A stretch of 36,884 nt of DNA from Actinomycetes bacterium (GTDB lineage Bacteria; Actinomycetota; Acidimicrobiia; Acidimicrobiales; Palsa-688), in the NCBI GenBank assembly GCA_021828475.1, contig JAJZIY010000032.1, positions 1 to 36,884 on the forward strand. The letters run 5' to 3'. Numbering within the stretch: position 1 is the stretch's first letter; every line of letters starts with the position of its first letter. Of the stretch, positions 17,031 through 26,131 are shown in pieces. The notes beneath the pieces were generated by a model that was not told the DNA's origin, did no database searches, and worked only from the letters and a program-made list of their open reading frames with translations. Made by a program: the position numbers and the translations under genes.

Positions 17031-19067
17031 CTAGACGTTGGTGCCGAGGTGCTGGCCGGCGGCCCGGCTCGGCGGCGTGCCGTTGGTGCCGGCCCGGCTG
17101 TGCCGGCCGTCGACGCCGGCGTGCCCGTTGCCGTCGACGGGACCGGGGGCACCGAGCGTACCGACCTCTATCTCCGCCAGCTCACGCTCGGGCCCCATGT
17201 GCTCTATCGCCTTGAAGATGGAGGCGGCGATGCCCGGCCCGTCCAGGCCGAGCTGGCCCAGGATGCGCTCCGGGTTGCCGTGGGCGATGTAGGCCGTGGG
17301 GACCCCCAGGTTGAGCACGGGGGGGCTCTGGCGGCTGGCGTTGAGGTCTGCGATAGCGTCGGTGATGTAGTTGCCGGCGCCCCCGTTGCGGATGCCGTCC
17401 TCCACGGTCACCACGAACCGGTGCCGGCCGGCGTCGCTAACCATCTCGGGGTCGAGCGGGCGCACGACCCGCACGTCCCACAGTGTCGCCTCGACACCCT
17501 CGGCGCACAGCAGGGCGGCCGCCTCCTCGGACGCTTCGAGCAGCTTGCCCACGGCCAGGATGCACACGCTGCCGTCGCCGCGACGGACGCGGCGGGCGCA
17601 CAGGCCCGAGCCGACCTGGTCGGGTGGCACCTGGCGGGCAGCCGTCTTGGGGTAGCGCAGGACGGCCGGCCCGGACAGCTCGACGGCGGTGGCCATCATC
17701 ACCTTGAGCTCCTGGGCCGAGGAGGGGGCGAAGATGGTCATGCCCGGGATCTCGAGGCAAAGGGCCATGTCCAGGATGCCGTGGTGGCTGGGGCCGTCGT
17801 CGCCTGTGATACCGGCTCGGTCCAGGGCGAACACCACCGGCAGGCCGTGCAGGCCGACATCGAGGTTTGTCTGGTCGAAGGCCCGGCTGAGGAAGGTCGA
17901 GTACACGGCGACCACCGGCTTGAGCCCGCCCATCGCCATGCCTGCGGCCGAGGTGACCGCAGCCTGCTCGGCGATGCCGACGTCGAAGAAGCGGTCCGGC
18001 CACCTGTCCTGGAACGGGAGCAGCCCGGTCGGGCCGGGCATCGCCGCGGTTATGGCGACCAGGTCGGGCCGCTGCTCGCCCAGCTCCAGCATGGCCTGGC
18101 TGAAAGCGAGCGTGTAGCCCTTGAGCGCCCGTGACGAGGGGGTCGGGCCCACGGCCGGGTCGAACGAACCCGTGTCGTGGAGGCACTTCTCCTCGTCCTC
18201 CTCGGCCGGCTTGTAGCCACGGCCCTTGTGGGTGAGCACGTGCACCACGATCGGGCCGTCGAAGGCGGCCGCCTGCCGGAAGGCCTGCTCCATGCCGGCG
18301 ATGTCGTGGCCGTCGAGCGGGCCGACGTAGCGCACCCCGAGGGTCTCGAAGAACACCGGAGGTTCGATCACCTCGCGGATGGCCGAGTAGAAGCCCTGCA
18401 GGCTGGAGTAGGCGAGGTTGCCGACCCTCGGCAGATCCTTGACAGCGGTCTCGATGCGCCGCCGTGCGGACATCATGCCGGGGTGCAGGCGCAGGCGGCT
18501 CAGGCTCTCGGACATGCGCGACACGGTCGGGGCGTAGCTGCGGCCGTTGTCGTTGAGGATCACGATCACGCGTGAGCCGCTGTGGCCCAGGTTGTTGAGG
18601 CCCTCGTAGGCCATGCCCCCGGTGAGGGCGCCGTCGCCGACGATGGCCACGACATGGCGGTCGGGGTTGGGGCTGCGCTTGACGGCGGCTGCCAGCCCGT
18701 GGGCGTAGCACAGGGCCGTCGAAGCGTGGCTGTTCTCGACCCAGTCGTGGACGGACTCCGCCCGGGACGGGTACCCGGACAGGCCGTCGGCTTGACGGAG
18801 GCTGGAGAACATCTCCCGGCGGCCGGTCACCAGCTTGTGCACGTAGGCCTGGTGGCCTGTGTCCCAGATGAGGCAGTCCCGGGGCGAATTGAACACCCTG
18901 TGCAGGGCCAGTGTCAGCTCGACAGCTCCCAGGTTGCTGCCCAGGTGGCCGTTGGCGGACGAGACCGCCTGCACGATGAACTCCCGGATCTCGGCGGCAA
19001 GGGCCCCGAGCTGCTCGTGGTCCAAGCGGCGCAGGTCGCTCGGCCCGTTGATGGTCTCCAACAGCAC
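17031..19067 (-). CDS. dxs: 1-deoxy-D-xylulose-5-phosphate synthase
   Basis: Dxs condenses pyruvate and glyceraldehyde-3-phosphate, using thiamine diphosphate, as the first step of the MEP isoprenoid pathway. Seen: SSANGHLGSNLGAVELTLAL, the ThDP motif GDGALTGGMAYEGLNN...NDN, HDIAGMEQAFR, and the transketolase-like second half (DVGIAEQAAVTSAAGMAMGG, LDRAGITGDDGPSHHG). At 678 residues it is longer than the usual 620-640; the extra part is a Gly/Asn-rich C-terminal tail of about 35 residues. The start GTG 19067 lies 6 bases after a minus-strand TAGCGT hexamer and lacks a Shine-Dalgarno, consistent with a leaderless mRNA. It is divergent from tldD. Confidence 0.97.
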   Translation of the reverse strand: MLLETINGPSDLRRLDHEQLGALAAEIREFIVQAVSSANGHLGSNLGAVELTLALHRVFNSPRDCLIWDTGHQAYVHKLVTGRREMFSSLRQADGLSGYPSRAESVHDWVENSHASTALCYAHGLAAAVKRSPNPDRHVVAIVGDGALTGGMAYEGLNNLGHSGSRVIVILNDNGRSYAPTVSRMSESLSRLRLHPGMMSARRRIETAVKDLPRVGNLAYSSLQGFYSAIREVIEPPVFFETLGVRYVGPLDGHDIAGMEQAFRQAAAFDGPIVVHVLTHKGRGYKPAEEDEEKCLHDTGSFDPAVGPTPSSRALKGYTLAFSQAMLELGEQRPDLVAITAAMPGPTGLLPFQDRWPDRFFDVGIAEQAAVTSAAGMAMGGLKPVVAVYSTFLSRAFDQTNLDVGLHGLPVVFALDRAGITGDDGPSHHGILDMALCLEIPGMTIFAPSSAQELKVMMATAVELSGPAVLRYPKTAARQVPPDQVGSGLCARRVRRGDGSVCILAVGKLLEASEEAAALLCAEGVEATLWDVRVVRPLDPEMVSDAGRHRFVVTVEDGIRNGGAGNYITDAIADLNASRQSPPVLNLGVPTAYIAHGNPERILGQLGLDGPGIAASIFKAIEHMGPERELAEIEVGTLGAPGPVDGNGHAGVDGRHSRAGTNGTPPSRAAGQHLGTNV

Positions 19068-19164
19068 GTCCCAACGCTACCCCCGACTCCGGGGATGGCG
19101 CACCGGCGGGGTATGAGGTGGGGGGCCGCTGCGGTGTCAGGCGGTACTAGCGTGGTTGCGCACC

Positions 19165-20583
19165 ATGCCAGTTACTGCAGGTAGCGACGCTCTCATCGAC
19201 CAATCGACCCTCTCCAGGGCCCTTCGCCGGGCCTTGTCGACGGGCGCGGAGTTCGCCGAGGTGTTCGCTGAGGACCGCCGCGGTTCCGTCATCACGCTGG
19301 ACGACGGCCGGATAGAGGACCTGAGCTCCGGACGTGACAGGGGGGCCGGCATCCGGGTCGTTTCGGGCAACACGACAGGTTTCGCCCACACTGCCGACCT
19401 CTCCGAGGCGGGACTGCTGGCCGCGGCGGAGGCCGCTTCCGCTGCCGCCCGGGGCGGAGGTGGAGGCGTGCGGGAGGTTGCCTTGTCCCCCTCGACGCAC
19501 GCCACGCCGTCGCCGGTCGGTGTGCTGCCCACCTCGGTGCCCAAGTCTGCCAAGGTGGACCTCCTGCGGCGGGCCGACGGTGCGGCGAGAGGTGCCGGAG
19601 GAGCCGTCCGTCAGGTGAGCGCCGCCTACCGGGAGAGCCGGCGCCAGGTCCTGGTCGCCAACTCGGAGGGCGTGCTGGCCACCGACGACCAGGTGCGGGT
19701 GCGTTTCGGGGTCTCGGTCGTGGCCAACGGGGACGCCGGCATGCAGACGGGCAACGAGTCGGCGGGAGCCACGATGGGCTTCGAGCTGTTCGACCACCAC
19801 GACGTCGAGGACATGTCGCGCTCCGCCGCCGAGCGCGCCCTGCTCAAGCTGGGGGCCAGACCGGCCCCGTCGGGGAGCATGCCGGTGGTCATCAGGCGCG
19901 GCAGTGGCGGGGTGCTCTTCCACGAGGCCTGCGGCCACGGCCTCGAGGCCGACCACATCGCCAAGTCCGTGTCGGTGTTCACAGGCCGGGTGGGAGAGCA
20001 GGTGGCGAGCCCGCTCGTGACCCTGGTCGACGACGGGACGATGAGCCACGAGTGGGGTGCCCTGGCCATCGACGACGAGGGTCATACGACCTCGCGCAAC
20101 GTGCTCATCGAGAACGGGGTGCTCACCGACTACATGTGGGACTGGTTACGTGCCCGCAAGGAGGGCAGGCAGGGCCCGGCCAACGGGCGGCGCCAGAGCT
20201 ACCAGCACCTGCCCATGGTGAGGATGACCAATACGTTCCTGGTCAATGGCACCGAGGACCCCGAGGAGATAATCCGCCAGACACCGCGCGGTGTCTACGT
20301 TGCCCAGCTGGGCGGGGGACAGGTCAACACGGCGACCGGCGACTTCGTGTTCGGCATGACCGAGGCGTACCTCATCGAGGACGGCCGCCTCACCCAGCCG
20401 ATCCGTGACGCCAACCTGATCGGCAACGGGCCCCAGGTGCTGGCGGACATCGACGTGATCGGCAACGACTTCGCCATGGGGTGGCCGGGGACCTGCGGCA
20501 AGCAGGGTCAGGGTGTGCCCGTGGGCATGGGCCAGCCGACGCTTCGCGTCAAGGCCCTCACCATCGGGGGGACGGCCCAGTGA
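19165..20583 (+). CDS. tldD: TldD-type metalloprotease subunit
   Basis: TldD is the proteolytic half of the TldD/TldE heterodimer, which degrades unfolded or modified peptides. The zinc motif HEACGH (H-E-x-x-x-H) is seen near residue 253, followed by GLEADHIAKSVSVFTGRVGE; other family segments are NVLIENGVLTDYMWD, MVRMTNTFLVNG and ATGDFVFGMTEAYLIEDG. ATG 19165 is used; TTG 19156 is in frame three codons upstream. The stop overlaps the start of tldE (GTGA), so the two subunits are translationally coupled. About 472 residues, normal for the family. Confidence 0.95.
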   Translation: MPVTAGSDALIDQSTLSRALRRALSTGAEFAEVFAEDRRGSVITLDDGRIEDLSSGRDRGAGIRVVSGNTTGFAHTADLSEAGLLAAAEAASAAARGGGGGVREVALSPSTHATPSPVGVLPTSVPKSAKVDLLRRADGAARGAGGAVRQVSAAYRESRRQVLVANSEGVLATDDQVRVRFGVSVVANGDAGMQTGNESAGATMGFELFDHHDVEDMSRSAAERALLKLGARPAPSGSMPVVIRRGSGGVLFHEACGHGLEADHIAKSVSVFTGRVGEQVASPLVTLVDDGTMSHEWGALAIDDEGHTTSRNVLIENGVLTDYMWDWLRARKEGRQGPANGRRQSYQHLPMVRMTNTFLVNGTEDPEEIIRQTPRGVYVAQLGGGQVNTATGDFVFGMTEAYLIEDGRLTQPIRDANLIGNGPQVLADIDVIGNDFAMGWPGTCGKQGQGVPVGMGQPTLRVKALTIGGTAQ

Positions 20584-21923
20584 GTGAGCTCCTGGAGCTG
20601 GCCCAGCGTGTCGCCGGGTGGGCGCGCGACGGCGAGGACGTCGAGGTCTACCTCTCCCGGGGCACGGAGACCGAGGTGAGGGTGTACGAGGGCGAGGTCG
20701 AGTCGCTGTCGTCGGCGACGTCGGCCGGCGCCGGCATCCGCGTCGTGGCCAACGGCAGGCAGGGCTTTGCGTATGCCGGGGCGCTGGACGAGGCGGCGCT
20801 GACCGAGACCCTCGAGGAGGCGCGCGACAACGCCGGCTTCGCCACGGCCGAGGACTGGATAGGCCTCCCGGTGCCCGACGGCGCCAGCCCCGCGGTGCTC
20901 GACCTCTGGCGCGACGACCTGGCCCGGTTCCCGGCGTCCGGCAAGGTCGCGGCCGCCCTCGACCTCGAGCGCCGCGTGAACGCTGGCGACCCCAGGATCA
21001 GGCTGGTCGAGCAGGCCACGTGGGGTGACGTGGCCGGTGAGATGGCCCTGGCCAGCTCGCTCGGCGTCACGGCGACCGACCGCGCCACCGCCTGCTTCGT
21101 CTCGGCCGTGGCGGTGGCGGGCGAGGGCACCGAGAGCCAGACCGCATACGGCTACAGCGTCGGCCGCTCGCCGTCCGAGCTCGACCCGGACAGGGCAGCG
21201 GGCGACGCCGTCAGGCGGGCGGTGCGCCTGCTCGGCGCGCGCAAGCCGGCATCGGCCCGCCTCCCGGTGGTGTTCGAGCCCAGGGTGAGCGCCCAGCTCA
21301 TCGGCCTGCTCGGGTCGGTGCTGAGCGGTGAGATGGTCCTGAAGGGCATCTCGTTGTTCGCCGACCGCGTCGGGGAGGCGGTGGCGGCGACCGGGGTCAG
21401 TCTCGTGGACGACCCGACCGACGCTCGGGCGTGGGGCGCCTCCACCTTCGACGACGAGGGCCTCGCCTGCCGGCGCAACCTGCTCATCGACGCGGGGGTG
21501 CTGGCCGGGTTCCTCTACGACAGCACGTCGGCCCGCCGCGCCGGGACCACGTCGACGGCCAGCGCGGTGCGGGCCGGGTTCAAGTCGGCACCGGGCGTCG
21601 GCGCCCGTGCGCTGCACATCGTGCCAGGCACAGCCAGCCACGAGGAGGTGCTCGCCCAGGTCGGCGACGCCCTCCTGGTACAGTCCGTCAGCGGGTTGCA
21701 CTCGGGTGTCAACCCGGTGAGCGGGGACTTCTCCGTTGGGGCCGAGGGCGTCCTCGTGAGCGGCGGGGCACCCGGGGCACCGGTGCGCGAAGTGACCATC
21801 GCGTCGAGCATCCAGCGCATGCTGCAGGGTGTCGTGGCGGTGGGCAGCGACGTCGAGTGGCTCCCGTCCTCCGCAGCCGGCCTGACCCTGGCCATCTCCG
21901 AAATGTCCATGAGCGGGGCCTGA
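20580..21923 (+). CDS. tldE: TldE/PmbA-type protease partner subunit
   Basis: A 447-residue homologue of TldE/PmbA, the non-catalytic partner of TldD. It shares the fold ([59 protein letters not shown]) but has no HExxxH motif, as expected. GTG 20580 overlaps the tldD stop by four bases. The next gene, msrA, starts one base after its stop, so tldD-tldE-msrA probably form one transcript linking peptide turnover and protein repair; that link is inference. Confidence 0.94.
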   Translation: MSELLELAQRVAGWARDGEDVEVYLSRGTETEVRVYEGEVESLSSATSAGAGIRVVANGRQGFAYAGALDEAALTETLEEARDNAGFATAEDWIGLPVPDGASPAVLDLWRDDLARFPASGKVAAALDLERRVNAGDPRIRLVEQATWGDVAGEMALASSLGVTATDRATACFVSAVAVAGEGTESQTAYGYSVGRSPSELDPDRAAGDAVRRAVRLLGARKPASARLPVVFEPRVSAQLIGLLGSVLSGEMVLKGISLFADRVGEAVAATGVSLVDDPTDARAWGASTFDDEGLACRRNLLIDAGVLAGFLYDSTSARRAGTTSTASAVRAGFKSAPGVGARALHIVPGTASHEEVLAQVGDALLVQSVSGLHSGVNPVSGDFSVGAEGVLVSGGAPGAPVREVTIASSIQRMLQGVVAVGSDVEWLPSSAAGLTLAISEMSMSGA

Positions 21924-21924
21924 G

Positions 21925-22530
21925 GTGGGTGGCCATCGGGAGGCCGACCTCCGCCACTTCGTCAACGGCGCCCCCCTGGGCGGCCCGTTCGCCGAAGGCT
22001 CGGAGAAGGCCATGTTCGCGATGGGCTGTTTCTGGGGGGCCGAGCGCGTCTTCTGGAAGACGCCCGGGGCGCTGGTGACGGCGGTGGGCTACTCGGGCGG
22101 GCGCGTCCCGAGCCCGTCCTACGAGAGGGTCTGCACCGGCCTCACCGGCCATGCCGAGACCGTCCTGGTCGTCTACGACCCGTCGGAGGTCAGCTACGAA
22201 CGGCTGCTGCAGGTCTTCTGGGAGAACCACGACCCCACGCAGGGCATGCGCCAAGGCAACGACGTCGGCACCCAGTACCGCTCCGCCGTGTTCACGTTCT
22301 CGGACCAGCAGCAACAAGCGGCGAAGGCTTCCGCCCGGGCCTACGAGGAGGTCCTGAGCCGGGCCGGTTACCCGCTGGTGACGACCGAGATAGCTCCGGC
22401 CGGCCCCTTCTGGTACGCCGAGGACTACCACCAGCAGTACCTGGCCAAAAACCCCGGCGGCTACTGCGGCCTGGGGGGCACCGGCGTGTCCTGTCCGGTA
22501 GGCACCGGCTTGGACGCCGCTGGCGCCTGA
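21925..22530 (+). CDS. msrA: Peptide methionine sulfoxide reductase A
   Basis: MsrA reduces methionine-S-sulfoxide in proteins. The catalytic motif [10 protein letters not shown] holds Cys35; [34 protein letters not shown] and [16 protein letters not shown] follow in family order. Cysteines in the C-terminal [14 protein letters not shown] are candidate resolving residues regenerated by thioredoxin. The start GTG 21925 is one base after the tldE stop, so expression is likely coupled. The N-terminal extension before [10 protein letters not shown] is about 25 residues. It converges with the FmdB-type gene, with a 15-bp gap. Confidence 0.96.
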   Translation: MGGHREADLRHFVNGAPLGGPFAEGSEKAMFAMGCFWGAERVFWKTPGALVTAVGYSGGRVPSPSYERVCTGLTGHAETVLVVYDPSEVSYERLLQVFWENHDPTQGMRQGNDVGTQYRSAVFTFSDQQQQAAKASARAYEEVLSRAGYPLVTTEIAPAGPFWYAEDYHQQYLAKNPGGYCGLGGTGVSCPVGTGLDAAGA

Positions 22531-22545
22531 CCCGGGCGGGCGCCG

Positions 22546-22887
22546 TCAGGAGGCTGCGGCGACTGCCCCGGAGCCGGCCGACTTGGCCTCGCTCTTGGGC
22601 GCAGGCGACGAGGAAGTGCCCGAGCCGGTCGAGGTCGACGAGCCGGCGGTACTGCCCGAGCCGGCCCCCGAGCTCTCGGTGCTCGACTTGTGGGACGACT
22701 TGCGCCCGTCCGAGCGGCTGTCGGTCTTGTAGAAGCCGCTTCCCTTGAACGTTATGCCGATGTTGCCGAAGACCTTGCGCAGCTGGCCGCCACAGGCCGG
22801 GCACTCGGTCAGCGGGCTGTCCTTGAACGACTGCACGACTTCGAGGTGCTCTCCGCAGGTCTTGCAGGCGTACTCGTACGTTGGCAT
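22546..22887 (-). CDS. FmdB-family zinc-ribbon protein
   Basis: A 113-residue protein beginning MPTYEYACKTCGEHLEVVQS, with two CxxC knuckles (Cys8/Cys11 and Cys29/Cys32) forming a zinc ribbon and FGNIGITFKGSGFYKTDSR after it, all typical of FmdB/CxxC_CXXC_SSSS regulatory proteins. The C-terminal 60 residues are a low-complexity Ser/Gly/Thr/Ala tail, common in this family. Function is poorly known (FmdB was proposed to regulate formamidase genes). Upstream lies a CIRCE-like inverted repeat, suggesting heat-shock control by HrcA. Confidence 0.9.
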   Translation of the reverse strand: MPTYEYACKTCGEHLEVVQSFKDSPLTECPACGGQLRKVFGNIGITFKGSGFYKTDSRSDGRKSSHKSSTESSGAGSGSTAGSSTSTGSGTSSSPAPKSEAKSAGSGAVAAAS

Positions 22888-22906
22888 TGGTGCAGCTGCC
22901 CTTTCG

Positions 22907-22933
22907 TTAGCACTCTTGACCTTCGGCTGCTAA
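22907..22933 (-). promoter_or_regulatory. CIRCE-like HrcA operator
   Basis: On the plus strand TTAGCACTC (22907-22915), a 9-base spacer, then GGCTGCTAA (22925-22933). The HrcA consensus is TTAGCACTC-N9-GAGTGCTAA, so 16 of 18 arm positions match with the exact spacer. The element sits about 20 bases before the ATG of the minus-strand FmdB-type gene. Known CIRCE sites usually precede groESL or dnaK operons. Confidence 0.65.
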
Positions 22934-23159
22934 GTGTACAGCTTAATGCCCGTTCGCGGCCCGGTCGGTCGCAGCAGCGCGCAGCGCGCCCCAGGCTGGA
23001 CCGGGCTCCCGGGAGGGTCGGCAATGCTGGCGCGACACGCTCCCGGCGGGCCCGGCAGCCCATGGTTCACCTGCCGCCCAGGGTGGTAGAACAGGATGCT
23101 CGGCGACGCTCCTCCACCTGGGCACCCAAGCGTCGTGACCCCAAAGGAGACAGGGCCCC

Positions 23160-24035
23160 ATGGCCAACCAAGTTCGCAAGGCTGTGATCCCCGCCGCCGG
23201 CCTGGGCACCAGGTTCCTGCCCGCAACCAAGGCCCAGCCCAAGGAGATGCTCCCGCTGGTGGACAAGCCGGCCATCCAGTACGTGGTGGAGGAAGCGGTG
23301 TCCGTTGGCATCAACGACCTGCTGGTGATCACGGGCCGGGGCAAGCGCAGCCTGGAGGACCACTTCGACCGCTCGTTCGAGCTCGAGTACTACCTGGAGC
23401 AGGATGGGAAGGCCGACGAGCTGGCCGAGATGCGCCGCATCGCCGAGATGGCCGACATCCACTACGTCCGCCAGGGCGAGCCCAAGGGCCTCGGGCACGC
23501 CGTCGGGGTCGCGTCCGGGCACGTCGGCGACGCCCCCTTCGCCGTGCTGCTGGGCGACGACATCATGCACCCCGAGTCAGGCGTCCTCGCCGGCATGCTC
23601 GCTGCCTTCGAGCACTACGGCCACAGCGTGATAGCGCTCAAGGAGGTCCCCGAGGGCGACATCTCCTCGTACGGCTGCGCGGCGGTCGAGCCGCTGGAGG
23701 GCAACATCCTGCGGGTGCTCGACCTGGTCGAGAAGCCCCCTGCCTCGGAAGCGCCCTCCAACCTGGCCGTCATGGGGCGCTACGTCTTCTCGCCCGGGAT
23801 CTTCGAGGTGCTCTCGGCGACCCAGCCCGGGCGCGGCGGCGAGATCCAGCTGACGGATGCCATCAAGACCTTGGCCGAGCGTGAGCCCGTCTACGGTTAC
23901 ACGTTCCGGGACGGGCGTTTCGACGTGGGCAACAAGCTCGACTACCTGCGGGCCACGGTCGAGCTGGCCCTGGAGCGCGACGACCTGGGGCCGGCCTTCC
24001 GCAGGTTCCTCACCGAGCGCCTCCAGCGGGACTGA
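23160..24035 (+). CDS. galU: UTP-glucose-1-phosphate uridylyltransferase
   Basis: GalU makes UDP-glucose for wall polysaccharide and trehalose/glycogen routes. The 291-residue sequence has the nucleotide loop KAVIPAAGLGTRFLPATKA followed by PKEMLPLVDKPAIQYVVEEA, GHAVGVASGHVGDAPFAVLLGDD, LVEKP and GRGGEIQLTDAIKTL, all GalU signatures. AAAGGAG lies upstream of ATG 23160. It begins a same-strand series galU-moaA-moaC-membrane protein, echoing the galU-led cell-division cluster of other actinobacteria. Confidence 0.96.
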   Translation: MANQVRKAVIPAAGLGTRFLPATKAQPKEMLPLVDKPAIQYVVEEAVSVGINDLLVITGRGKRSLEDHFDRSFELEYYLEQDGKADELAEMRRIAEMADIHYVRQGEPKGLGHAVGVASGHVGDAPFAVLLGDDIMHPESGVLAGMLAAFEHYGHSVIALKEVPEGDISSYGCAAVEPLEGNILRVLDLVEKPPASEAPSNLAVMGRYVFSPGIFEVLSATQPGRGGEIQLTDAIKTLAEREPVYGYTFRDGRFDVGNKLDYLRATVELALERDDLGPAFRRFLTERLQRD

Positions 24036-24182
24036 GGGCCCCCGCCGGCGATGTCGCAGGGGGTCGGGGCGCCTCACGCTGCGTGCGCGCAGCCGGCCTG
24101 CGGCCCACCTACGGTGTCGTCACCGCTTCCCGGTCGCCCGGGCGCCGGTTTGTTCGCTCCTGGACGTTAGCCTGGCCTCACT

Positions 24183-25169
24183 GTGGTCCGCCCTCTCGTC
24201 GACAGCTTCGGCCGGCAGGTCCTCGACCTGCGGGTATCGGTAACGGACCGCTGCAACTTCCGCTGCCGCTACTGCATGCCCGAGGAGGACATGCACTGGT
24301 TGCCCCGCCAGGAGATCCTCACCTTCGAGGAGATCGAGCGGGTGGCGCACATCTTCGTGGACCACTTCGGGCTGACGAGCCTGCGCCTCACCGGCGGCGA
24401 GCCGACGGCGCGTGCGCACCTGCCCGAGCTGGTGCGCCGGCTCGCCGCCCTGCCTGTCGAGCTGTCGATCACGACCAACGGCTCCACACTGGGCCGCCTG
24501 GCCGGCCCTCTGGCCGCAGCCGGCCTGCACCGGGCGACCGTGTCGCTGGACTCGCTGAGGCGGGACCGCTTCGCCGAGATCACCGGGCGCGACGTGCTGG
24601 CCCAGGTCCTGGAGGGCATCGACGCCGCCGTCTCCGCCGGCCTCGCCCCGGTCAAGGTCAACGCCGTCATGGTGAGGGGTTTCAACGACGACGAAGTGGT
24701 CGACCTGGCCCGTTTCGGCCGCGAGCGCGGCGTGGAGGTCAGGTTCATAGAGTTCATGCCCCTGGACGGGGCCGGAGAGTGGTCCGCCGAGCGTGTGGTG
24801 CCGGCGCGCGAGGTGCTCGAGAGGCTGAGCGCGGTGTTCCCGCTCGTCCCGTTCGAACAGCGGGGGCCGCAGCCGGCCGAGCGGTTCAGGTACCTGGACG
24901 GAGCGGGGACGGTTGGTGTCGTCGCCAGCGTGACGCGGCCCTTCTGCGAGGCTTGCGACCGTGCCAGGCTCACGGCCGAGGGCGCCCTGCGAAGTTGCCT
25001 TTTCTCTGTACGCGAACGGGACTTGCGGGCGCTGCTCAGGGGCGGAGCGCAGGACGACGAGATAGCGCAGGCGATAGAGGACGAGGTGGCCTCCAAGTGG
25101 GCGGGCCACGCCATCGGCCGTGTCAGCTTCGTGCGTCCGGCGCGCAGCATGAGCCAGATAGGCGGCTGA
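24183..25169 (+). CDS. moaA: GTP 3',8-cyclase (molybdenum cofactor step 1)
   Basis: MoaA is the radical-SAM enzyme that, with MoaC, turns GTP into cyclic pyranopterin monophosphate. The SAM cluster motif CNFRCRYC gives Cys24, Cys28 and Cys31; LRLTGGEPTAR binds SAM; the second cluster is in FCEACDRARLTAEGALRSC; and the chain ends in the Gly-Gly tail (SMSQIGG) that MoaA needs. Length 328 is normal. GTG 24183 follows a TAGCCT hexamer by 9 bases with no Shine-Dalgarno, suggesting a leaderless mRNA. Confidence 0.96.
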   Translation: MVRPLVDSFGRQVLDLRVSVTDRCNFRCRYCMPEEDMHWLPRQEILTFEEIERVAHIFVDHFGLTSLRLTGGEPTARAHLPELVRRLAALPVELSITTNGSTLGRLAGPLAAAGLHRATVSLDSLRRDRFAEITGRDVLAQVLEGIDAAVSAGLAPVKVNAVMVRGFNDDEVVDLARFGRERGVEVRFIEFMPLDGAGEWSAERVVPAREVLERLSAVFPLVPFEQRGPQPAERFRYLDGAGTVGVVASVTRPFCEACDRARLTAEGALRSCLFSVRERDLRALLRGGAQDDEIAQAIEDEVASKWAGHAIGRVSFVRPARSMSQIGG

Positions 25170-25318
25170 AAGTCGGGCAGTCCGCAACGCCGGCGAAGCC
25201 GTGGAGCGACCCGGGCGTGAGCCGGCGGTCGCACCCAACGGGCCAGCGTGGCCGGCCCGGTCCCTGCTCATGGGCGCCGGCTGTGTGGCGTCGGGGGTGC
25301 GTGACCTAGACTCGGGTT

Positions 25319-25930
25319 GTGCCCGAACGCGGTCTAACCCACATCGATCCCCTCGGGCGTGCCCGTATGGTCGACGTCACGCCCAAGGAGCCGACTCACC
25401 GCAGGGCGGTCGCCCGGTGCCGGGTCCACATGCAGCCGGAGACCACGGCCAAGGTGGCCAGCAACGCCATAAGCAAGGGCGACGTGCTGGCGGTTTCGAG
25501 GGTGGCAGGCATACAGGCGGCCAAGCAGGCCGCCAATATGATCCCGCTCTGCCACCCCCTCCTCGTCGGGGCGGTGACCATAAACTTCACGATCGGGGAC
25601 GATTACGTCGAGATCGAAACGCAAGTGGAGACCGTCGACCGCACGGGCGTGGAGATGGAGGCGCTCACGGCTTGTTCGGTGGCGGCGCTCACCGTCTACG
25701 ACATGTGCAAGTCCTTCGACCGGGGCATGGTGATCGGCGAGCTCGCCCTGTGGGAGAAAACCGGTGGCCGCAGTGGCAACTGGCGGCGCGACGCCTCTGG
25801 GCCGGCGGTCGCAGCGGAGATGGCGCGCACGCTCCCGATCGAGGAGCAGATCGACGGCCTGATCGGGGCTCAGGGCTCCTCGGAGGCCGACCTGCCCGGT
25901 GACGGCAGTTTCGACGGCGCCGGTCTTTAA
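25319..25930 (+). CDS. moaC: Cyclic pyranopterin monophosphate synthase
   Basis: MoaC completes cPMP synthesis after MoaA. Seen: LTHIDPLGRARMVDVTPKEP, AAKQAANMIPLCHPL with the catalytic His, VETVDRTGVEMEALTACSVAALTVYDMCK and the Asp/Lys pair in DMCKSFDRGMVI. The core ends near residue 160; about 40 further residues (AAEMARTLPIEEQIDGLIG and a Ser/Gly/Asp tail) are an extension of unknown role. GTG 25319 lies 6 bases after TAGACT with no Shine-Dalgarno, a leaderless layout. Confidence 0.95.
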   Translation: MPERGLTHIDPLGRARMVDVTPKEPTHRRAVARCRVHMQPETTAKVASNAISKGDVLAVSRVAGIQAAKQAANMIPLCHPLLVGAVTINFTIGDDYVEIETQVETVDRTGVEMEALTACSVAALTVYDMCKSFDRGMVIGELALWEKTGGRSGNWRRDASGPAVAAEMARTLPIEEQIDGLIGAQGSSEADLPGDGSFDGAGL

Positions 25931-26131
25931 CGTTTTGTCAGCCACAGGATCCACCATTGCCGCGCCTCGAGCGGCTACCGTTGTCGTCAGTGGTGCCTCG
26001 AGCAACGTTCACCAGCACCCCCGGTGACAGGTCGGCGGGTGGAGCCGGGTGGAGATTGCGGAATCTCGTGCAGGGAGGCGGCGGACGTTGTGGTTCGGGG
26101 CCGATAGTCCAGTGCTAGTCGGGGGAGTTGC

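Noticed and set aside
24036..24182. Possible molybdenum-cofactor riboswitch before moaA
   Set aside because: I could not find the expected conserved stems, and the hexamer close to the GTG suggests a leaderless mRNA, which would leave no room for one.
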